Below the pieces are notes generated by a model that made no database searches, was not told where the DNA came from, and saw nothing but the letters and a program-made list of their open reading frames with translations. This document shows positions 1 to 5,241 of a DNA stretch of 5,241 nucleotides, in pieces (positions within the stretch are counted from its first letter, which is position 1; each line of letters opens with the position of its first letter). The DNA is from Boseongicola sp. SB0675_bin_26 (GTDB lineage: Bacteria > Pseudomonadota > Alphaproteobacteria > Rhodobacterales > Rhodobacteraceae). The DNA lies in assembly GCA_009843725.1 (NCBI GenBank), contig VYCX01000382.1, forward strand, positions 1 to 5,241, read 5' to 3'. The position numbers were made by a program, and so were the translations under genes.

Positions 1-1518
1 GGCAATCCAGCTCGAGAACAGGAAGAACGGGTCGCCGCCGGTGGCCGAAAACGCCTGGCGCGCCGTGCTTTCGAGCTGCCGCCCGAGAACGAACGCTATG
101 ACGAAAGGCAGAGGCGAGACGTCGAGCTTGATCATGAGGTAGCCGAGGCCCCCGAAGAACAGGGCGAAGCCGATCATGGCCATGCTCGTTTGCTGGACGT
201 ACAGCGAGGCGAACGTGAGCAGCAGCACAACGGGCAGCAGGAACTGCTTTGGAATGCGTATCATGACGCCCATGCATCGCATGAACACGCCACCGACCGT
301 CCAGTTCAGGATATTGGCGATGACCATCGTGGTGAACAGACCGAACGCGATGACGAGTTCCGGGTTCACATCGGACGTGAACCTGAAGACCCCCGGTCCC
401 GGGTTGAAGCCCCCGATGCTGTCTGCCGCGAGGACCAGGAAGACGGCAGCCGTGTTGCCTGGAATGCCGAGAGAGAGCACCGGAATCAGGTTTGCTCCGG
501 CGACCGAGGAGTTTGCCGCTTCCGTCGCCGCAATGCCCTGCATGGCGCCCTTGCCGAATTCCGGTTCGTCGGGCGCCTTGCGGCGACGGTGGAACGCGCC
601 ACCTGACGCGTAGCCGAGAGTGGCGGCAAGAGTGGAGCCAATCCCGGGCAGGGCGCCGATCGCGGTCCCGATGACTGCCGAGCGCCCGATGTAGGGAGCG
701 ATCCGCCTGACGTCCGCCCAGCGAAGGCGCCCGTCCCCTGACCGGGACGTTGCCGCGATGGTTCCCGACGCGGACTTCTCGCGCCACAGCTTCTCGAGCT
801 CGGAGAAGATCGAGCCGACGACCAGGACGCCAATGACGGCGGCAGTGATGGGAATTCCGTCAGCAAGCGCCGGGGCGCCCAACGAGAGACGCGGATGGAA
901 GTCCTCGCCGGTGCCGACATAGACGAAGAAGAGTCCGAGCGCGGCCGCCGCGAGCCCCTTTGCCGGGCTGCGTCCCACCACGACCGCAATGAAGCTGAGC
1001 GAAAGGATGATCAGCGCGGTCTTTTCCGGCAGGTCAAGGTAGCGCTCGACCAGGATGGCAAGTGATGGCGCGAAGACAAACAGGCAGATGTCCGAGAACG
1101 TGTCCCCGCTGACAGACGAGAAATGCGCGATCCTCAGGGCTTTCTGCGCCTGCCCGCGCCGGGTCATCGGATAGCCGTCAAGCGTCGTCATGTAGCTGTC
1201 GGGCGTGCCAGGCGTGTTGAACAGAATCGCCGGCACTGCGCCGCCTACGGTCGACCCCTTCATGATTCCGATCATGAAGCCCATCACCGGAAGCAGGGCG
1301 CTGGCGTTGAATCCGAAGATCGAGATCAGGATGGGCAGCGAGATTGCCAGCGCAATGACCTGGCCCAGGCCCGGCGTGGCGCCGACGACGATGCCGGCGA
1401 AGAAGCCTGCCACGACCATCAGGACGGTGACGGATACCGGAATCCCGAGGAGCGTGAAGGCTTCCGGCCCGTGAATCACGGCAAGGACGCCCGCGATAAC
1501 GTAATCAACGGCCGTCAT
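1..1518 (-). CDS. tctA: TctA-family large membrane subunit of a tripartite tricarboxylate transporter, 3' end cut off
   Basis: Inner-membrane subunit that forms the transport path of a TTT secondary transporter, moving a small organic solute delivered by the TctC-type binding protein, normally driven by an ion gradient. The frame is open for 506 codons from the ATG at 1518 to the window edge with no stop. It is strongly hydrophobic throughout. TctA hallmarks appear twice, once per half: TPGLG (48-52) with NTPGTP (101-106), then LPGIG (290-294) with EAANSS (333-338) and LGIPGN (350-355). This agrees with a protein built of two related halves. The closing segment LGRQLESTARQAF (478-490) followed by GGDPFF is the usual near-C-terminal TctA pattern, so probably only a few tens of residues are missing. 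The start overlaps the tctB stop as TGATG and no Shine-Dalgarno precedes it, so translation is probably coupled to tctB. Family assignment is firm; the substrate cannot be read from sequence. Confidence 0.95.
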   Translation of the reverse strand, partial: MTAVDYVIAGVLAVIHGPEAFTLLGIPVSVTVLMVVAGFFAGIVVGATPGLGQVIALAISLPILISIFGFNASALLPVMGFMIGIMKGSTVGGAVPAILFNTPGTPDSYMTTLDGYPMTRRGQAQKALRIAHFSSVSGDTFSDICLFVFAPSLAILVERYLDLPEKTALIILSLSFIAVVVGRSPAKGLAAAALGLFFVYVGTGEDFHPRLSLGAPALADGIPITAAVIGVLVVGSIFSELEKLWREKSASGTIAATSRSGDGRLRWADVRRIAPYIGRSAVIGTAIGALPGIGSTLAATLGYASGGAFHRRRKAPDEPEFGKGAMQGIAATEAANSSVAGANLIPVLSLGIPGNTAAVFLVLAADSIGGFNPGPGVFRFTSDVNPELVIAFGLFTTMVIANILNWTVGGVFMRCMGVMIRIPKQFLLPVVLLLTFASLYVQQTSMAMIGFALFFGGLGYLMIKLDVSPLPFVIAFVLGRQLESTARQAFSATGGDPFFLFSSWIA

Positions 1519-2114
1519 CAGACGTCGCCGTTCGGCGGCAGCAGAAGGTCTTCGAACGGCAGGTCGTAGAGGGCGATGACGAGCAGGACCGCCACGATTC
1601 CGGCAAGCGCGGCACGTCGGCTGAAGCGACCCTCGACCACCGAGGAAGCGCCGGCCACGATGACGAACCCGCCCGAGGCAAAGCCGAGATACTTCCAGGG
1701 CACGGTGTCCCTGAGCAGGCGGTAGTCGTCGTCGGCGAACAGCATGGCTGCCACCGGTCCGGCCCACCGCATCAGCACCATCCCGGCGAGCGCGATCGCG
1801 ATCATGGCCGAAAGGAACTTGACGTGATCCGTGTCGAGCTTCGGCGTGTCATGCGATCTCGGTCCGATCAGAAGCAGGAGTCCCGCAACCGCCATGACCG
1901 TGCCCGCGAATGCCGGTGCGAGGGCATCTCCGATCGTGAACTTGCCCCGCTTGATCTCGTAGAGGCCGGTATCCGTGTCGGCCGGCAGCCAGAACAGGAG
2001 CAACGCTGCGGCGAATGCCAGCAGGATCACTGCCAGGACTGTGTCGGGATGAAGGCTGCGCATGGGGCGGCGACCGGGGCGGCGCAGGCCCGCCCCGGTA
2101 ACACGTTGGCTCAC
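1518..2114 (-). CDS. tctB: TctB-family small membrane subunit of the TTT transporter
   Basis: Small integral membrane subunit of the TTT system, 198 residues, lying between the binding protein and TctA genes as is normal for the family. The call depends on position, size and hydrophobic pattern more than on motifs, since TctB is poorly conserved. Hydrophobic segments lie at about 25-43, 64-84, 98-116, 143-160 and 168-185, separated by charged loops; TctB proteins are usually described with four. The N-terminus is Arg-rich (R11, R12, R15, R16, R19), consistent with a cytoplasmic N-terminus. The chosen start is GTG at 2114, eight bases after the tctC stop, because GGGGTAGG (minus strand, 2129-2122) stands 7 bases upstream. 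An ATG at 2063 (residue 18) is an alternative but has no visible ribosome binding site. The stop shares a base with the tctA ATG. Confidence 0.85.
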   Translation of the reverse strand: MSQRVTGAGLRRPGRRPMRSLHPDTVLAVILLAFAAALLLFWLPADTDTGLYEIKRGKFTIGDALAPAFAGTVMAVAGLLLLIGPRSHDTPKLDTDHVKFLSAMIAIALAGMVLMRWAGPVAAMLFADDDYRLLRDTVPWKYLGFASGGFVIVAGASSVVEGRFSRRAALAGIVAVLLVIALYDLPFEDLLLPPNGDV

Positions 2115-2122
2115 TGACCGGC

Positions 2123-3064
2123 CTACCCCAAGAGCTTTCCGCCGCCTTCGATAACCGCAGGCAGAAGCGACCGGAGCTCATCCCCCGCAATCACGACGCT
2201 GCCGCCGAACGCCTTCTTGATCATGCCACCGGCCTTGGTGCCCGTGTCACTCACGATCTCTGCAATTGCAGAGGAGATTGCGTCGGCTGCCGCCGCGTCC
2301 ATGTTCGCGGGACCGACGAAGACGAAGTGGCCATCGGCATTGTATTCCACGCCGAACGCGTCGAGCGTCGGCGCATCGGGCGTCTGCACAAGCGGAGCCG
2401 AGAGCGCCGAAGCCAGGTTGACCAGGTCGCCGGCCGCCACGCCATTGGCTTGAATGCCGGCCATGAAGCCCACGTCCATGTCTCCCGCGTTCACGCCATC
2501 CAGGACGGCCTTGCCGCCCTGCACGGAAATGATGTTGAAGTCGACGCCGTTCTCGCGACCAACGACATACGCCAGATCGGCCAGGCGTGGCGACATCACG
2601 CCAAAACGGATTTTCGCACCGCCCTTGGCGGCCTCGAACACGTCAGCGAGCGTCCTGTAGCCGCTGTCAGCCTTGGACACGATTCCCATCTGGAAGCCCG
2701 CCGTGGTCGTCAGTCCGGTGAAGTCGGAAGGCGACAGGCCGGACCCTTTCGCGGCCACCATGTTGTATCCGAGGGTTTCGGTAACGAGGATCGCGATCGC
2801 GGTGCCGTCAGCAGGCTCGTCCTTCAGTGCCAGCGCGGCGTTGATTCCGCCCTTGCCGGTCACCTGCTCGGGGATGATCTTCCATCCATGGCGCGCCTCG
2901 AGCTCTTCTGCGATCAGGCGTGCCTGGGTATCGGCGCCGCCGCCGGCCCGGAATGCTATGATCATCTTGACGGGTCCGGGCGGCATCCAGTCCGCCGCCA
3001 TGGCGCTCGACGCGGCAGCGGCCAGGCCGAGCGCCACCGCAGCGACCTTTAACATTCGTGTCAT
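2123..3064 (-). CDS. tctC: TctC/BUG-family periplasmic solute-binding protein of the TTT transporter
   Basis: Extracytoplasmic binding receptor that captures the solute in the periplasm and hands it to TctA/TctB. It is 313 residues, normal for the family. A Sec signal peptide is clear: MTRMLK, a hydrophobic stretch (about 7-20), then the AxA site A21-M22-A23, giving a mature protein that begins ADWMPPGPVKMII. Family features include PVKMIIAFRAGGGADTQAR (31-49), where D45 is the usual conserved acidic residue, and VQGGKAVLDGVNAGDMDVGF (181-200), matching the family's GG...L..G.VD region. The usual ENRPGAGG-like loop is replaced by PEQVTGKGG (65-73), so the ligand may differ from the common carboxylates. 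The start at 3064 is preferred over a longer open frame to 3190 because it begins the signal peptide and has GGGAGGAC 7-8 bases upstream; the longer form would run through the control region. First gene of the leftward operon, followed by tctB after 8 bases. Confidence 0.94.
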   Translation of the reverse strand: MTRMLKVAAVALGLAAAASSAMAADWMPPGPVKMIIAFRAGGGADTQARLIAEELEARHGWKIIPEQVTGKGGINAALALKDEPADGTAIAILVTETLGYNMVAAKGSGLSPSDFTGLTTTAGFQMGIVSKADSGYRTLADVFEAAKGGAKIRFGVMSPRLADLAYVVGRENGVDFNIISVQGGKAVLDGVNAGDMDVGFMAGIQANGVAAGDLVNLASALSAPLVQTPDAPTLDAFGVEYNADGHFVFVGPANMDAAAADAISSAIAEIVSDTGTKAGGMIKKAFGGSVVIAGDELRSLLPAVIEGGGKLLG

Positions 3065-3071
3065 TGAAACA

Positions 3072-3079
3072 GTCCTCCC
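3072..3079 (-). promoter_or_regulatory. Ribosome binding site of tctC
   Basis: On the minus strand the bases read GGGAGGAC, with the GGAGG core ending 9 bases before the ATG at 3064. This strong Shine-Dalgarno fixes the tctC start and rules out the longer frame that begins at 3190. Confidence 0.85.
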
Positions 3080-3110
3080 AAGTTTCAGATTCCGCTCAGT
3101 TGCACAGCTT

Positions 3111-3146
3111 GGTCGACAGGTCAACGAAAAAGTTGACCCATCAACC
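3111..3146. promoter_or_regulatory. Candidate MarR operator: four GGTYRAY half-sites in mirror arrangement
   Basis: The inner core is a perfect 7-bp inverted repeat, GGTCAAC (3119-3125) and GTTGACC (3132-3138), around the 6-base spacer GAAAAA. Flanking it at an 8-base step are a second pair, GGTCGAC (3111-3117) and ATCAACC (3140-3146, which reads GGTTGAT on the other strand). The whole 36 bp forms 15-base arms pairing at 12 of 15 positions. It lies in the control region between divergent tctC and the marR-like gene, where MarR-family proteins usually bind. The inner arms contain TTGACC on each strand (plus 3133-3138, minus 3124-3119), which could serve as -35 hexamers, but no convincing -10 hexamer stands 17 bases away on either side, so the promoters are not placed. 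Binding by the neighbouring regulator is inferred. Confidence 0.7.
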
Positions 3147-3172
3147 TTTCCGTGAAACCCTGCCATCATCCG

Positions 3173-3179
3173 GGAGGAG
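3173..3179 (+). promoter_or_regulatory. Ribosome binding site of the marR-like gene
   Basis: GGAGGAG lies just before the ATG at 3183; the GGAGG core (3173-3177) ends 5 bases before the start codon. It supports the 3183 start rather than any internal ATG. Confidence 0.85.
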
Positions 3180-3182
3180 CAG

Positions 3183-3659
3183 ATGGACACTTCATTGGCG
3201 TCACGGACAGGTGGGCTGGAAAGACCGCTGGAGCAGCGCGTGTCGTACCGGCTGGCACGGCTTCACGTGAAGCTGAACGCGCAGGCGACAAGGATTCTCA
3301 GGCGGCATGGCGGGCTGACCCTGGTGCAGTGGAGGGTTCTCGTGATGCTGAATGCCTTTACGGAAACGACGGCCGGGCAGGTGGCCCGCATGACCCGGTT
3401 TGACAAGGCCCTGATCAGCAGAACCGTGAAATCGCTGATTCGTGCGGGGCTTGTGAAGGCCCGGTCGGACGACTCTGATCAAAGGCAGCAGCTTCTTTCG
3501 ATGACCGCGTCGGGCGCACGCGTCTTCGACGCGGCCGCGCCTCACATGTACGCCCGCCAGGACGCCCTGCTTGAATCCATGGACGCGACGCAGCGCGAAG
3601 TCATGTTTGACGCCCTGGACCGGCTTGAGGAGGTCGCCGACCGGACCAACGCCTTCTGA
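3183..3659 (+). CDS. MarR-family winged helix-turn-helix transcriptional regulator
   Basis: Dimeric DNA-binding regulator, 158 residues, typical MarR length. The N-terminal helix (about 15-42) and C-terminal helices (about 112-153) should form the dimer interface. The winged HTH spans about 45-110: LTLVQWRVL (45-53) opens it, the recognition helix is about 73-88 (FDKALISRTVKSLIRA), and the wing around 93-104 carries D99-Q-R101, the DxR pattern of the family, followed by LSMTASG. MarR proteins usually repress divergent or downstream genes and release DNA when a small ligand, often aromatic or an organic acid, binds. Here the gene is divergent from tctC and cotranscribed with the sulfatase, so it plausibly senses the transported compound or its desulfated product and controls both units from the 3111-3146 element. 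Its stop TGA (3657-3659) overlaps the sulfatase ATG by one base. The family is secure; ligand and direction of control are unknown. Confidence 0.93.
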   Translation: MDTSLASRTGGLERPLEQRVSYRLARLHVKLNAQATRILRRHGGLTLVQWRVLVMLNAFTETTAGQVARMTRFDKALISRTVKSLIRAGLVKARSDDSDQRQQLLSMTASGARVFDAAAPHMYARQDALLESMDATQREVMFDALDRLEEVADRTNAF

Positions 3660-5095
3660 TGGCCTCGAATTTCCTGATCATAATGTCCGACGAGCATCAG
3701 GCTCGGGCGCTGGGCTGTGCGGAGCACCCTTTGGCAAGAACGCCAAACCTTGACAAGCTTGCCAGCCGGGGCGTTCGTTTCACCAACGCATGCACGCCGT
3801 CGCCCATCTGCGTTCCCGCACGTGCCGGTTTCGCGACCGGACGGCACGTGCACCAGTTGCGGTGCTGGGACAACGCGATGCCTTACACCGGGAACGTCCC
3901 GGGCTGGGGGCACGCGCTTCAGGACAAGGGCATCCCGGTCGAATCGATCGGAAAGCTCCACTATCGAGACGAGACGGACCCAACGGGGTTCGACAGGCAG
4001 CACGTGCCGATGCATGTGAAGGACGGCATCGGACAGGTCTGGGGCTCGGTTCGCCGCGAGTCGGAGCGTGTGGCCAGGGCAGGCGACCGCATGCTCGGGC
4101 CGCATGTCGGGCCCGGAGAGTCCGGATACACCCGGTATGACGACGCCGTCGCCAGGCGTACGGAAAGCTGGCTGGCCGAACGTGCCGCGTCAGGCGACGA
4201 AGGCCCCTGGTGCCTGTTTGTCGGGCTGGTGGCTCCGCACTTTCCCCTGGTCGCGCCGCAACCGTTCTTCGACATGTATCCCGCCGATCGCCTGCCGGAC
4301 GTCAAGCTGCACCCGTCAACGGGCTATCGGCGGCATCCTTGGGTGGAAAGGCAGAACGCGCTCATGAACAACGAGGAGAGGTTTCGGGATCCCGCGGAAC
4401 GGCTGGCAGCGATGTCGGCCTATTACGGGCTTTGTTCCTGGCTGGACCACAATGTCGGGCGCATTCTGGATGCGCTTGAAGCGAGCGGCATGCAGGACAG
4501 CACGACGATTGCCTACACGTCGGATCACGGCGACAACGTCGGGGCACGCGGGCTTTGGGGCAAGTCGAACTTCTACGAGGAAAGCGTCGCCGTTCCCATG
4601 ATCATGGCAGGGCCGGACGTGCCAATGGGCACCTGCGGCACGCCAGTGAGTCTGCTGGACCTGTCGCGGACGGTCGCGGATCACTTCGGGTGCGAGATCG
4701 ATGCGGCAGCCGGCACGGAGTCGCTGGCCGAGATCGCCGCGCGGCCGGAAGACGCAGACCGCGCGGTCTTCAGCGAATACCATGCCGTCGGCTCGGTCTC
4801 TGGCGGCTTCATGCTGCGGCGCGGGCGCTGGAAGCTGAATTACTACGTCGGATTCGCACCGGAGCTCTTTGACCTCGTTGCGGATCCGGAAGAGATGACG
4901 GACCTCGCGCCGGATCCCGGCCACTCGGAAATCCTCGCGGAGATGGAGACCGAACTGCGAGCCGTCTGCAACCCGGAGGAGGTCAGCGCCCAGGCCTTCG
5001 CGGACCAGGACGAACTGATCGCGCGTCACGGGGGTCGCGAAGCGGCGCTCGGGCTCGGTGCGCCGGGCGCCACCCCGCCTCCTGGGGCCGGTTAG
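3659..5095 (+). CDS. Formylglycine-type sulfatase, choline-sulfatase-like, probably cytoplasmic
   Basis: Alkaline-phosphatase-superfamily hydrolase of 478 residues that should cleave a sulfate ester. The N-terminal strand NFLIIMSDEH (4-13) carries the metal-binding D11. C51-V-P-A-R55 is the Cys-type CxPxR signature, where C51 would be converted to formylglycine by a maturase not in this window. Other expected active-site residues are present: GKLH (98-101, with K99 and H101), PH (193-194), SDHGD (288-292, D289 and H290 as metal/sulfate ligands) and K302. The late segments VFSEYHAVGS (370-379), RRGRWKLNYY (387-396) and ELFDLVADPEEMTDLA (402-417) resemble choline sulfatase (BetC) layout, but the C-terminus is shorter and ends in a Gly/Ala/Pro-rich tail. 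A phosphonate monoester hydrolase is a weaker alternative. There is no signal peptide, so it should act on imported substrate. No Shine-Dalgarno is near the ATG; a GAGGAGG at 3626-3632 is too distant, so translation is probably coupled to the marR-like gene by TGATG. Confidence 0.92.
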   Translation: MASNFLIIMSDEHQARALGCAEHPLARTPNLDKLASRGVRFTNACTPSPICVPARAGFATGRHVHQLRCWDNAMPYTGNVPGWGHALQDKGIPVESIGKLHYRDETDPTGFDRQHVPMHVKDGIGQVWGSVRRESERVARAGDRMLGPHVGPGESGYTRYDDAVARRTESWLAERAASGDEGPWCLFVGLVAPHFPLVAPQPFFDMYPADRLPDVKLHPSTGYRRHPWVERQNALMNNEERFRDPAERLAAMSAYYGLCSWLDHNVGRILDALEASGMQDSTTIAYTSDHGDNVGARGLWGKSNFYEESVAVPMIMAGPDVPMGTCGTPVSLLDLSRTVADHFGCEIDAAAGTESLAEIAARPEDADRAVFSEYHAVGSVSGGFMLRRGRWKLNYYVGFAPELFDLVADPEEMTDLAPDPGHSEILAEMETELRAVCNPEEVSAQAFADQDELIARHGGREAALGLGAPGATPPPGAG

Positions 5096-5137
5096 GAATC
5101 GGCACGGTCCGGCGCGCGGCATGGCGACGGGCTTGGG

Positions 5138-5241
5138 CTAGCGCCCCAGGGCGTAGAACTCGTCGTTCGGGCGCATGGACGTGAAATTCGCCATCCTGTT
5201 GCTCATCGCGAAGAACGCGGAAATCCCGGCGATGTCCCAGA
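5138..5241 (-). CDS. C-terminal fragment of an AhpD/carboxymuconolactone decarboxylase-like (peroxidase-related) protein
   Basis: Only the last 33 codons and the TAG stop (5140-5138) are inside the window; the rest lies beyond the right edge. The peptide runs from WDIAGISAFFAMSNRMANFT to RPNDEFYALGR. The combination of an I..FFAMSNRMAN helix with a closing RPNDEFY..GR is the typical C-terminal end of peroxidase-related, AhpD-like proteins of the carboxymuconolactone decarboxylase superfamily. The catalytic CxxC region would lie outside the window, so activity cannot be judged. It is convergent to the sulfatase with a 42-base gap and so is probably a separate transcription unit not tied to the transport cluster. 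The assignment is from recalled family pattern over a short fragment and is moderate. Confidence 0.65.
   Translation of the reverse strand, partial: WDIAGISAFFAMSNRMANFTSMRPNDEFYALGR

Noticed and set aside
176..613. Overlapping plus-strand frames and a minus-strand frame (486-989) in the first kilobase
   Set aside because: These fall inside the uninterrupted tctA frame, which carries the family motifs; the alternatives are shadows. The tctA frame lacks a stop in the window and so is easy to miss.
1249..1256. GGTCGACC inside tctA as a further copy of the operator half-site
   Set aside because: It is a single short palindrome within coding sequence, without the 8-base step or mirrored partner of the intergenic element.
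2327..3052. Open frame of 241 codons on the plus strand opposite tctC
   Set aside because: The product is His/Arg/Gly-rich and unlike any family, while the opposite strand encodes a clear signal peptide and TctC-type domain.
3065..3190. Longer N-terminus for tctC beginning at 3190
   Set aside because: It would put 42 residues before the signal peptide, bypass the strong ribosome binding site, run through the operator-like element and overlap the marR-like start.
4316..5122. Long open frame of 268 codons on the minus strand opposite the sulfatase
   Set aside because: It lies entirely antisense to a strongly supported sulfatase, its product is Arg-rich with no family pattern, and high GC makes such long antisense frames common.
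5081..5150. 8-bp inverted repeat CCTGGGGC (5081-5088) and GCCCCAGG (5143-5150) as a bidirectional terminator
   Set aside because: The arms lie within the ends of two coding regions, the loop is 54 bases, and there is no T-run; likely chance in GC-rich DNA.

Overview
The window is about 5.2 kb of GC-rich, gene-dense bacterial DNA. Its style (high GC, tripartite tricarboxylate transporter genes, short gaps, TGATG stop/start overlaps) suggests a proteobacterium, most likely an alphaproteobacterium. That placement is inference, because the window holds no rRNA or other phylogenetic marker.

Layout: two divergent transcription units leave a 118-bp control region (3065-3182). Leftward (minus strand) runs a tctC-tctB-tctA operon. 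It encodes a periplasmic solute-binding protein (3064-2123), a small membrane subunit (2114-1518) and the large membrane subunit (1518 to the left edge, where the 3' end is cut off after 506 codons). Rightward (plus strand) runs a MarR-family regulator (3183-3659), overlapping by one base with a formylglycine-type sulfatase that resembles choline sulfatase (3659-5095). At the right edge, convergent to the sulfatase, is the last 33 codons of an AhpD/carboxymuconolactone decarboxylase-like gene (5138-5241).

How the genes may work together: the binding protein would capture a small, probably anionic, organic solute in the periplasm and TctA/TctB would carry it across the inner membrane. The sulfatase has no signal peptide and so should act in the cytoplasm, where it could remove sulfate from the imported compound. 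The MarR protein sits between the two functions and faces a conspicuous 36-bp element (3111-3146) made of four GGTYRAY half-sites in mirror arrangement, which is a good candidate for its operator controlling both units. This import-and-desulfate idea rests on gene context and motifs; the substrate is unknown.

The most notable points are the combination of a TTT transporter with a cytoplasmic choline-sulfatase-like enzyme under one putative MarR switch, and the four-half-site operator. No RNA genes, mobile elements, CRISPR arrays or clear intrinsic terminators were seen.
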